Positions 1 through 5,891 of a stretch of DNA of 7,307 nt are shown here, piece after piece. Made by a program: the position numbers and the translations under genes. Numbering within the stretch: position 1 is the stretch's first letter; every line of letters starts with the position of its first letter. The stretch comes from Alphaproteobacteria bacterium (lineage in GTDB: Bacteria > Pseudomonadota > Alphaproteobacteria > Micropepsales > Micropepsaceae): contig DMER01000237.1 in the NCBI GenBank assembly GCA_003451645.1, forward strand, positions 27,365 to 34,671, given 5' to 3'. The notes beneath the pieces are model-generated. The model was given only the letters and a program-made list of their open reading frames with translations. It was not told the origin of the DNA and made no database searches.

Positions 1-285
1 GGGCATTGCCACCACGACAGGCGGGAGGGCGCCCGAAGCGATCAGGCGATCCAGCCGCTCTGGCAGGTTTTCGCCAAAATTCTTCCAGTTGGTGTGCGAT
101 GGGCCCCCGCCGGTAAAGCCCACCAGATCGACAAGCAGGGGCAGGCCGCGCCCATCCGAGCCATGCGGGATATAGACATCGATCACGCGTTTTGCCGGAT
201 CGCCCAGCAAATTGCGCTGCAAGATCTTGCTGTCGAGGGTCAGCCGGTGGACTTGGCCAGCGGGGCAGGCATGATCGCGGCGCAT
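1..285 (-). CDS. Partial alpha/beta-hydrolase esterase (esterase D / enterochelin-esterase-like family), N-terminal part
   Basis: The minus strand is open from an ATG at 285-283 through the left edge, giving the first 95 residues; the C-terminus lies outside the window. The start is supported by an AGGA ribosome binding site at 296-293, seven bases upstream. Visible features are a beta-strand with VIDVYIP near residues 37-43, then LPLLVDLVGFTGGGPSHTNW around residues 51-70, and a strand PPVVVAMP at the end. This order (strand, glycine-rich oxyanion-type turn, strand before the nucleophile elbow) fits the putative esterase family PF00756. The catalytic Ser, Asp and His would all lie beyond the edge, so activity cannot be checked. 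No signal peptide is seen from this start, suggesting a cytoplasmic enzyme. It begins 16 bases after the RNase T2 stop on the same strand and is probably co-transcribed with it. The substrate is unknown. Confidence 0.72.
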   Translation of the reverse strand, partial: MRRDHACPAGQVHRLTLDSKILQRNLLGDPAKRVIDVYIPHGSDGRGLPLLVDLVGFTGGGPSHTNWKNFGENLPERLDRLIASGALPPVVVAMP

Positions 286-301
286 GGGATTGTCCTGATG
301 G

Positions 302-1030
302 TTACCGGGCGGGGGGCATGACGACGCTGGGCAGAGTGCAGTCCTTTTGGACGTCGGCGCCGCAGCTGCGAAACTTGAAGTCCTTGGTCATGCAAACTCT
401 GACCTCGCGCAAATGCTTGCGGGTGCAGGTGACCTGCACGCCAGTGGCGCTCAGTCCCGGATTGGCGGCGAGAAACGCGCGCTCGACCTGCACCGGCGAG
501 GTGGTGACATAGTTGCTGACTTGGGTGTAGGCCGATGGGATTTGGACCTTGCGATAGGCCGCCCGCGCGGCATCGAAATAGGCCTGATGGCTGAGCCCCG
601 TGCAGGCGCCGTGTTTGCGCCACTGATGTCCGGCCAGGCCGCGCGATGGCATGATGTCGAGGACGCCCTCAATAATATGATCCGGCACCCGCGGTTCATC
701 GGTCTGACAATCTTTCGGGTAGCCGCGCTCATACTGGGGCCACAGGCCATGCAATACAAAGGCGAAGGGCCGTGTGGATTGACACTGACGCCGGTCGCGC
801 CGCGGATCGGCCTCCTCAAGGCAATAGGTCGGTGACCAGGACAACGCCACAACATAATAGTCGAAGCTGCCCACAGAGGCCGGCTTTGCCGCCGAGGCGG
901 CTGCACGTGCAGGTTCCGCCGCAAGGGCGGGCGATGGGCTTGAGCGATCACCGAAAAGTTGGGCAACGCCACCGGCCATAACCAAAGCCAGGACACAGGC
1001 TGCGAGCAGACGGGGATTGAGGTTCGGCAT
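302..1030 (-). CDS. Secreted ribonuclease T2 family endoribonuclease
   Basis: RNase T2 enzymes cleave single-stranded RNA through a 2',3'-cyclic phosphate, in the periplasm or outside the cell. The 242-residue protein starts with a hydrophobic segment (about L8-V22) and a small-residue stretch ALAA at 35-38, read as a Sec signal peptide or possibly an uncleaved anchor. The domain opens with YYVVALSWSPTYC at 58-70. Active-site motif CAS I is FVLHGLWPQ at 91-99 with catalytic H94; CAS II is HQWRKHG at 135-141 with H135 and H140. The usual CAS II glutamate is Q136 here. Eight cysteines remain after the signal (70, 83, 108, 143, 202, 213, 223, 231), enough for four disulfides, which fits an exported enzyme. 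Length is normal for bacterial members. The ATG at 1030 has no clear Shine-Dalgarno sequence, but it is the start that gives a full signal peptide; M18 is an alternative. The partial esterase follows closely downstream. Confidence 0.93.
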   Translation of the reverse strand: MPNLNPRLLAACVLALVMAGGVAQLFGDRSSPSPALAAEPARAAASAAKPASVGSFDYYVVALSWSPTYCLEEADPRRDRRQCQSTRPFAFVLHGLWPQYERGYPKDCQTDEPRVPDHIIEGVLDIMPSRGLAGHQWRKHGACTGLSHQAYFDAARAAYRKVQIPSAYTQVSNYVTTSPVQVERAFLAANPGLSATGVQVTCTRKHLREVRVCMTKDFKFRSCGADVQKDCTLPSVVMPPAR

Positions 1031-1125
1031 GGGCGGCTAGACCAGACATTTACGGGGTGAGGCGCCCGATCTGGGCATGACGCGCTAGCTCTGGCAAGTG
1101 TGTTTGGTTAGACGGCCGGCGAGGC

Positions 1126-1593
1126 TTAGTTTCCAGAGTCTGTATCGTCGATGTCCAGGTCCTCGATGGTCTCCAGGCGCGCTTGCCGGACGCGCAGGCC
1201 GCGATCTTCGACCAATTGGGCATGGACGAAATCGGACTTGTCTGGTTTGGCCTTTAGTTTCTTCTTGAGCTTTTTCTTGGGCTTGTCGTCGGCGTGCTTT
1301 TTCTTTTTCTCAGTAGACAAGACTTTCTTCTTGGCGAGCTTCTTGGTTTGCTTTGTCTCATCGTTGCGCTCAACCAGGTCCTTAAGCTTGGGCGGGCCGT
1401 CATAATCTTCGATGCCCAAGGTCAGCGCGTAACACGCCAGGCGCACGGTTCTGGGGATCTTGACCGGTTGATCGTCGCGCTCCCCCTTCTCGTAATACTG
1501 CACCACACGACGCTTGAGCCCCAAGGCCTCGGCGGCCTCCTTCTGGCTCCAGCCCAGGCTCTTACGCCACCTCTTGAAGTCGTGACCTTTCAC
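1126..1593 (-). CDS. Xre-family helix-turn-helix protein with lysine-rich, histone-like tail
   Basis: A predicted DNA-binding protein of 155 residues if it starts at GTG 1593-1591. That start has an AAGGGG ribosome-binding-like sequence at 1605-1600, six bases upstream, and puts Met just before the HTH domain. An ATG at 1710 would add 39 residues that look poorly conserved and has no Shine-Dalgarno, so I prefer the GTG; the choice is not certain. From the GTG, the Xre-type helix-turn-helix covers about residues 5-65: SQKEAAEALGLKRRVVQYYE at 16-35 holds the helix pair, and RLACYALTLG follows at 51-60. Residues 81-119 are low complexity with 20 lysines in 39 positions, and the protein ends with an acidic segment (IEDLDIDDTD). 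Xre-type domains with this sequence are common in alphaproteobacteria; the lysine tail probably gives non-specific nucleic-acid affinity, which is inference. It is transcribed away from the fecR-like gene across a shared intergenic region. Target genes are unknown. Confidence 0.85.
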   Translation of the reverse strand: MKGHDFKRWRKSLGWSQKEAAEALGLKRRVVQYYEKGERDDQPVKIPRTVRLACYALTLGIEDYDGPPKLKDLVERNDETKQTKKLAKKKVLSTEKKKKHADDKPKKKLKKKLKAKPDKSDFVHAQLVEDRGLRVRQARLETIEDLDIDDTDSGN

Positions 1594-1878
1594 GCCAAAC
1601 CCCTTAGTGTTTTTGAATGCGATGAGATGTGACGCACGAGCCGATTTTGGATGGAGTCGAACATCGGGGTCCGGCGCCGGGACCGGGCCGAACACGAACG
1701 GTGTGCGCATGACACGTAAAGTTGAAGCGCGAATAAGAGTTTTGTGACATTATCATGAATATTTGCCTGCCGCACTGCGCAAACGTGACCGGTGTCAGTT
1801 GCGCGGGGGGCCGGCCAGACCTAATCTCTGCGCTGTGTTGCGTTGCGGCCAATCAAGGTCGAGTGGGAGTTAGAAAAC
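1594..1878. promoter_or_regulatory. Divergent intergenic region between HTH gene and fecR-like gene
   Basis: This spacer separates two divergently transcribed genes and should hold promoters for both. On the minus strand, GATAAT at 1754-1749 matches five of six bases of a sigma-70 -10 box, but no good -35 lies at the right distance. On the plus strand, TTGCGC at 1799-1804 and TAATCT at 1822-1827 are 17 bases apart, each matching only three of six consensus bases. The stretch 1711-1770 is clearly more AT-rich than its surroundings, as promoters often are. A GGCCGGCC palindrome lies at 1809-1816. If the HTH gene starts at ATG 1710, the region shrinks to 1711-1878. No operator can be assigned from sequence alone. 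Confidence 0.35.
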
Positions 1879-2586
1879 ATGTCCATCAAGCGCATTTTGC
1901 TGGCTGGCTTGACCGTGACGAGTGCTGCGGCTGCATGGCCAGCGCGCGCCGAAACGGTAGGCGAAGCAACACGGGTGCGGCTAGTCGCCTATCAAACCCC
2001 GCCGGCCGCCAACCGCGAGACCGTCTACCGGCTGAGCCCGATTTTGCGGAATGCGAAACTGGAGACGGTCGCCGAAGCCGCGATGGAAGTGACCTTTGTG
2101 GACGGCAGCACGCTGACCTTAGGGCCATCGTCGGAATCGGTCGTCGACGAATTTGTGTATACCGGCCCTGGCTCCACGTCGCAGCAAGCGATTAAACTGA
2201 CCAAGGGCGTGTTCCGCTTCATTTCGGGCGCGGTGCAGAAGGACAAGGTCAAACTGCAAACGCCAACGGCGACGGTGGGAATCCGGGGCACGATTGTCCG
2301 GGCCAAGGTTCAACCGGGCTCCGACACTACGATTTTCTTTGAGCAAGGTTCGGGCGAAGTGTGCGGCGCCAATGCGAAATGCGCGGCGATGGCGCAAGGC
2401 GACATGGTCAAGATCGACAGCCGTGGCAATTTGTCAGCGCCGGAGCAAAAGTCTTGGAGCACGGGCGATGAGGCGACTGACCTTGGAATGGGCGTGTTCG
2501 GCCGTCAGTTCAGGGGCCCGGATGCAGGCGGCGGCGGCAATGACGGCGGCAGCGATCCCGGCGGCGGCAGCGGCAACAACCGTTGA
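1879..2586 (+). CDS. Secreted FecR-domain protein with glycine-rich C-terminus
   Basis: A 235-residue exported protein. The ATG at 1879 is chosen over an upstream TTG at 1843 because it has GGGAG at 1865-1869, nine bases away, and gives a clean Sec signal peptide (K4-R5, hydrophobic core to W20, ARA cleavage site after residue 24). The FecR domain lies around residues 60-145: VTFVDGSTLTLGP at 71-83, LTKGVFRFISG at 107-117, and the hallmark TPTATVGIRGT at 128-138. C162 and C168 could form a small disulfide loop. The tail from about residue 213 is glycine, asparagine and aspartate rich and probably disordered. Classical FecR is an inner-membrane anti-sigma regulator with a cytoplasmic N-terminal domain. 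This protein lacks that domain and a membrane segment, and no ECF sigma factor or TonB receptor lies next to it, so a FecR-like signalling role should not be assumed. It is more likely a free periplasmic or secreted protein of unknown role. Confidence 0.88.
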   Translation: MSIKRILLAGLTVTSAAAAWPARAETVGEATRVRLVAYQTPPAANRETVYRLSPILRNAKLETVAEAAMEVTFVDGSTLTLGPSSESVVDEFVYTGPGSTSQQAIKLTKGVFRFISGAVQKDKVKLQTPTATVGIRGTIVRAKVQPGSDTTIFFEQGSGEVCGANAKCAAMAQGDMVKIDSRGNLSAPEQKSWSTGDEATDLGMGVFGRQFRGPDAGGGGNDGGSDPGGGSGNNR

Positions 2587-2638
2587 GTGAGCCAAGAGGC
2601 CTGTTTTGGTGCGCCTATTTTCTTAACATTTCGCCAAG

Positions 2639-2644
2639 TATGAT
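2639..2644 (+). promoter_or_regulatory. Possible -10 element for the unknown gene at 2662
   Basis: TATGAT matches five of six bases of the sigma-70 -10 consensus and sits in the short AT-rich gap between the fecR-like gene and the next gene. The bases about 17 upstream (TATTTT, 2616-2621) are a poor -35 box. If real, transcription would begin near 2651, which would favour translation from ATG 2680 rather than GTG 2662. The call is tentative. Confidence 0.25.
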
Positions 2645-2661
2645 GCTCAGGGTTAGCCTCG

Positions 2662-4077
2662 GTGAAATGTGTTGTGGTGATGGACTCTGACCGGACGGAT
2701 GATCTGAAGCGGCTGCTTGGTGCCCTGACGCCCGAGAAGGCCGCCGAACTTGCGATGCGCCTCGAAGCCGACAAGCTCAAGGCCAATAATCCGCAGGCGG
2801 ATCAAGTGCTGTCGGCCATTCGCCATCTCCTCAGACAGGCGAGGCCGCCGCGCTGGCGCACCCCGTTGCGGCTATTCTGTCAGCCCTTTGCACCCTTGTT
2901 GACCGGCGAACGCGCGCGCAAGCAGCCCGGCCGCATCGCACGCGCAAGCATAGCGCCAGTTTGGGCGTGGCTGGCCAAAGACTTGATCCCTGAGGACTTT
3001 GCGGCGCTCACGACCGCACTCACACAGGCGATCCTGGATCGGGACGAGGCCAAGACAGACCAACTCAAACAGCACATGCATCACCGCGCCGGGAAGGCCA
3101 TCGCAAGCGCCCTGGACGCGATGCCAGAGGGAAGCCCTGAACGGTTGCGGCTGCACATGCAGTTGGGCGGCGAGGACGTGCTCAGTGATGCCGCTGAGAT
3201 TGCGCTGATCCTATCGGGCGCGGACGAGATGCTGGCTTTGCAGGCCATCTTGCCGGATGCGATCCCCGCCTTGGAAGAGGCTCTGATTTCGCGCTTCCGC
3301 GAGTTCTATGACCATGCGGTCCAGACGCATCCAGCCTTGGCGCCCCATTTTGTGGTCGCGGTCATGAACCGCTTGGGTAAGCCCTGGGAGGTCATGCGGC
3401 TGGTGCGCGTCGTCTCGCGCCGCACGCAAGATACGCTGATTAGCGCGAGCGATCTGGGCCTGGCCGGTGACCTTCTGATGGACGACATGGAAGACTTGGC
3501 CAACGAGATCAAGGCCGCACCCGCCGCGCCTGGTGACCCCAAGATGCTGGCCGCCAAGATCGAGCGGCTGCAAGCGATGTCCGCAGGCTTTGCGCGCGAG
3601 TTGGGCATCAAGCGGGATGGCCGGTGGGGGACGCGGCTGGTCAAATTGCGGGCAAGCGCGGCGCATGGCGCGACGGCCTTGTTGGACCGCGCTCCGCTGG
3701 AGGTTACGGCGCCTTTCGCGCTTCAACGCTTTGGTGCCTATATGAAGGCGCCGCGCAAGCCAGACCTCCAACGTTTGCCGGATGGGGACAAGGTGCAACG
3801 GGCGGTGCGCTGGGCCGCAATCGTCGCGGCCTTGGAGAGCGAAGCCCAGAACATGGGCTATCTGTCCGCGCACAAGGCCGCGAAAACCGCAATTGACGAT
3901 CATCTCATCCCTTATGTTGAGGCATTGTTGTCGGCCTTGCGGCTGGGCGAGGGGAACGAGCGCAGCGCGGCAGCCCAAAGCTTAGGGGTCATGGCGCAAG
4001 TGGTGCGCAGCCTCAATGGCGACGCCGAGGCCGACCTGCTACAGCGCCGGATCGCGGCGGCCCAGAAGGCAGCCTAA
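2662..4077 (+). CDS. Large all-helical protein of unknown function
   Basis: I do not recognise this 471-residue protein. It has no signal peptide, transmembrane segment, nucleotide-binding loop or metal motif that I can see, and reads as almost continuous amphipathic helices rich in Ala, Leu, Arg and Glu, so it is probably a soluble cytoplasmic protein of helical-repeat type. A basic, proline-containing patch (RQARPPRWRTP) lies near residues 58-68. A helical stretch near residues 300-320 (MLAAKIERLQAMSAGFAREL) may form a coiled coil. The GTG at 2662 has AGGG at 2649-2652, nine bases upstream; an ATG at 2680 would remove six residues (MKCVVV) and is equally possible. Codon use matches the neighbours, and the frame is open for 1.4 kb with sensible composition, so the gene is real. 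It follows the fecR-like gene by 75 bases in the same direction. Its stop overlaps the stop of the convergent CoA-transferase gene. Confidence 0.82.
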   Translation: MKCVVVMDSDRTDDLKRLLGALTPEKAAELAMRLEADKLKANNPQADQVLSAIRHLLRQARPPRWRTPLRLFCQPFAPLLTGERARKQPGRIARASIAPVWAWLAKDLIPEDFAALTTALTQAILDRDEAKTDQLKQHMHHRAGKAIASALDAMPEGSPERLRLHMQLGGEDVLSDAAEIALILSGADEMLALQAILPDAIPALEEALISRFREFYDHAVQTHPALAPHFVVAVMNRLGKPWEVMRLVRVVSRRTQDTLISASDLGLAGDLLMDDMEDLANEIKAAPAAPGDPKMLAAKIERLQAMSAGFARELGIKRDGRWGTRLVKLRASAAHGATALLDRAPLEVTAPFALQRFGAYMKAPRKPDLQRLPDGDKVQRAVRWAAIVAALESEAQNMGYLSAHKAAKTAIDDHLIPYVEALLSALRLGEGNERSAAAQSLGVMAQVVRSLNGDAEADLLQRRIAAAQKAA

Positions 4078-5270
4078 ATTACGGCCGCCTCGCGCAGATG
4101 CGCAATCTCTTGGGCCGTGTAGCCGAGGCTGCCGAGGATTTCATCCGTATGCTGTCCAAGTTGGGGTGCCGCGTGGCGAATGGTTCCTGGTGTCGCCGAG
4201 AGCTTGACCGGTGTGGACGACAAAGGCGCTGGCTTGGGCAAGCCTGGATAGCTCACCGGGTGGAAATAGCCTGCGGATTGCGTGTGAGGATCGTCGAGGA
4301 GCTGTTGCGGGAAATAAAGCGGCCCTGCCGGGATTTTGGCGGCCTCAAGCTCTGCGATCGCTTGGGCGACCTTGCGTTCGGCGCACCAGCGTTGCGTGCG
4401 CTCGCTCAAGGCCGCGCCATTGTCGCCGCGCGCTGCATCGCTTGCGAACCGCGGATCGCTCAGCCAGTGCGGCTCGCCCATCAATTTGGCCCATCGTTTG
4501 AAGAGCGGATTGCCATTGATCAGAACCGTGATCCAGCCATCCTGACAGCGGAAAATGTCGGACGGCCCGGCGGTCTGGCCACGATTGAGCGTCGCCTGGC
4601 GGTCGAGTTTCAAGATGTCTTGCTCGATCAGCGCGGTGCTCATAATGGTCGCGGCGGTGCGCAGCAAGGCGCCTTCGACTTCTTGACCGCGACCAGTTTT
4701 CTCCCGCGCCATGAGAGCCGCCAGTGTGCCAAAGGCTGCGAGCGAGGCGGTCGAGAAATCGACCCACGGCGCATAGGAGCGTATCGGCTGCTCCGGCGTT
4801 CCGGACAAAGCTACAGCGCCCGACATGGTTTGCGCGACCCCGTCAAAGCCCAAACGCTCCGCATAAGGACCGCCGCGGCCAAAGGCAGACACCGTCGTGA
4901 GAATGACGCGCGGGTTGATCTTTGCGAGGGACGTATAGTCGATGCCAATGGCCTCAAGCGTGGAGTAGGGCAGGTTGGCCACCACCACATCGGCGGTTTC
5001 AACCAAGCGCGCGATGACGGGGCGTGCTTGCGCATGCATCGGGTCGAGCGTCATGCCGCGCTTGTTGCGGTTCATCTGAAGGTACATGGCGCCATCTTGC
5101 GGCTCGCCGTCGCGCCAGCTGAGCGGGATCAGCGTGCGGTCTTCCGAGCCATCGCGCTTTTCGATGCGGATGACGTCAGCGCCCATATCGGCGAGCAGCG
5201 CGGCGCAATAGGGGCCTGCGATGAAGCGGCCAAAATCTAGTACGCGGATGCCGCTCAGTGCCATGGTCAT
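4074..5270 (-). CDS. CaiB/BaiF family (class III) CoA-transferase
   Basis: Class III CoA-transferases move CoA between carboxylic acids in the cytoplasm through an aspartyl-CoA intermediate. The 398-residue length is typical. The N-terminal signature is clear: LSGIRVLDFGRFIAGPYCA at 5-23, then LLADMGADVIRIEK at 25-38. Next come NRNKRGMTLD at 67-76, the ADVVVANLP strand at 93-101 and VSAFGRGGPYAERLGFDGVA at 127-146, where D143 is the expected catalytic aspartate. A later GQTAGPSDIFRCQDGWI segment belongs to the small domain. I start at ATG 5270 because GGAG lies eight bases upstream; the open frame reaches 5366, but that extension has no family similarity. A second ATG two codons later is possible. 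The substrate (formyl, carnitine, mesaconyl, succinyl or other CoA ester) cannot be read from sequence, and no acyl-CoA dehydrogenase or hydratase is adjacent. It is divergent from the gene at 5345 and convergent with the unknown gene at 2662. Confidence 0.93.
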   Translation of the reverse strand: MTMALSGIRVLDFGRFIAGPYCAALLADMGADVIRIEKRDGSEDRTLIPLSWRDGEPQDGAMYLQMNRNKRGMTLDPMHAQARPVIARLVETADVVVANLPYSTLEAIGIDYTSLAKINPRVILTTVSAFGRGGPYAERLGFDGVAQTMSGAVALSGTPEQPIRSYAPWVDFSTASLAAFGTLAALMAREKTGRGQEVEGALLRTAATIMSTALIEQDILKLDRQATLNRGQTAGPSDIFRCQDGWITVLINGNPLFKRWAKLMGEPHWLSDPRFASDAARGDNGAALSERTQRWCAERKVAQAIAELEAAKIPAGPLYFPQQLLDDPHTQSAGYFHPVSYPGLPKPAPLSSTPVKLSATPGTIRHAAPQLGQHTDEILGSLGYTAQEIAHLREAAVI

Positions 5271-5344
5271 TGCTTGGGCTCCAATGCAAACGGTAGACTG
5301 GCGATGACAGAGTCTTATTCCTTCACCGCTTGAGAGCCTGATCC
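5271..5344. promoter_or_regulatory. Short divergent spacer between CoA-transferase and small His-rich protein
   Basis: Only 74 bases separate the two divergent start codons, so their promoters must overlap or lie partly inside the opposite gene. I see the GGAG ribosome binding site for the CoA-transferase and a weak GAGAG (5332-5336) before the plus-strand ATG. No -35/-10 pair with good spacing is visible. Confidence 0.35.
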
Positions 5345-5689
5345 ATGACACAGAATGCCAATCCATTGAAGCTCAACCCCTTGCAGCTGCGGACCTTGAC
5401 GCTGTTGCAGGCGCTGGGGCGAATCCCGCAAGCGATGGAGGCGGGGCCGGGCGAAGGCGAGGTGACGATCCGCCGCTTCCCCGCTGCACATGGCGACCAC
5501 TTCCATCTGGGAGACGCGGTGGTACGCGGCGCGGATGCCACGGGCTTGACAAACCAGGCCGTGTGGAAGGCGCTTGAGCACAAGGGACTTGCGCGCTGCG
5601 ATGTGCCGAACGCGGTGGTGCTAACCACAGAAGGTGTCGTGTACGAGACGGGCATTGCGCACGAAATCCTGCACCGCAGCAGTCATTAG
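5345..5689 (+). CDS. Small conserved-looking protein with HxxHxH cluster, winged-helix-like
   Basis: A 114-residue soluble protein that I cannot name. It starts at ATG 5345 after a weak GAGAG site. The N-terminal helix (LNPLQLRTLTLLQALGR, 10-26) is followed by a strand EVTIRRFP at 39-46, the motif HGDHFHLGDAVV at 49-60 and ATGL at 65-68. A helix NQAVWKALEHKGLA at 70-83 leads into a beta hairpin with VVLTTEGVVYETG at 91-103. The helix followed by KGL and a strand with LTxxG resembles the recognition helix and wing of winged-helix proteins, which is my inference. H49, H52 and H54 are close enough to bind a metal ion. No signal peptide or membrane segment is present. It is divergent from the CoA-transferase and upstream of ccmI on the same strand, but 200 bases with possible termination signals lie between them. 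Function is unknown. Confidence 0.75.
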   Translation: MTQNANPLKLNPLQLRTLTLLQALGRIPQAMEAGPGEGEVTIRRFPAAHGDHFHLGDAVVRGADATGLTNQAVWKALEHKGLARCDVPNAVVLTTEGVVYETGIAHEILHRSSH

Positions 5690-5733
5690 TGCCGCTCTCG
5701 GGCGTGCCGACGGAGAGGACGAGGGCCGGGCGT

Positions 5734-5771
5734 TCAAAGGGGGAGGCTGGCTCTGGGTCCACCCCTTTTGA
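5734..5771 (+). terminator. Possible hairpin terminator or attenuator after the small protein gene
   Basis: TCAAAGGGGG at 5734-5743 pairs with CCCCTTTTGA at 5762-5771 over ten base pairs, one of them a G-U wobble. The 18-base loop can add two more GC pairs (5745-5746 with 5759-5760) after an A-A mismatch. It lies 45 bases after the stop codon at 5689. There is an A-tract before the G run and a TTTT after the C run, as in an intrinsic terminator, but the U-tract is only four bases, so termination would be weak. Confidence 0.4.
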
Positions 5772-5790
5772 CCCTTTCAACCGGCCTCAA

Positions 5791-5807
5791 GTCATGTTCC
5801 GCATGAC
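5791..5807. repeat. Short perfect inverted repeat upstream of ccmI
   Basis: GTCATG at 5791-5796 and CATGAC at 5802-5807 are perfect inverted copies around the five-base centre TTCCG. It could be a small hairpin or a dyad operator about 85 bases before the ccmI start. No T-run follows on either strand, so it is not an intrinsic terminator. Six-base dyads can arise by chance. Confidence 0.3.
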
Positions 5808-5891
5808 GGGAAGTGGCTGGCTGCTCCCACAACAGTCCGGCCGCTTCCCACTTGACCGGCCATGGCGTTCCGGGCTTGTGTCCGCTCTATC

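Noticed and set aside
347..835. A 162-codon plus-strand open frame opposite RNase T2
   Set aside because: RNase T2 on the other strand has both active-site motifs and a signal peptide, so this is a shadow frame.
1594..1710. Extra 39 N-terminal residues on the HTH protein from ATG 1710
   Set aside because: There is no ribosome binding site at that ATG, the added residues lack domain features, and the GTG at 1593 has an AAGGGG site at good spacing. It is not fully excluded, since a possible -10 box lies at 1754-1749.
2520..2583. GGC-rich repeat run at the end of the fecR-like gene as a separate DNA repeat
   Set aside because: It is fully explained by the glycine-rich coding tail of the protein and shows no regular repeat unit.
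2591..2623. Possible terminator after the fecR-like gene (AGGC/GCCT and CCAA/TTGG pairings near T-rich bases)
   Set aside because: The stems are only four base pairs with large loops, so they are too weak to call.
3211..3978. A 255-codon minus-strand open frame opposite the unknown helical protein
   Set aside because: Its composition (many Arg, Gln, His, no sensible hydrophobic pattern) is typical of antisense frames; the plus-strand frame is longer, has normal composition and a plausible start.
4098..5240. A 380-codon plus-strand open frame opposite the CoA-transferase
   Set aside because: It lies wholly antisense to a clear CaiB/BaiF gene, its translation is rich in Arg, Cys and His with no recognisable motif, and such mirror frames are expected in GC-rich DNA.
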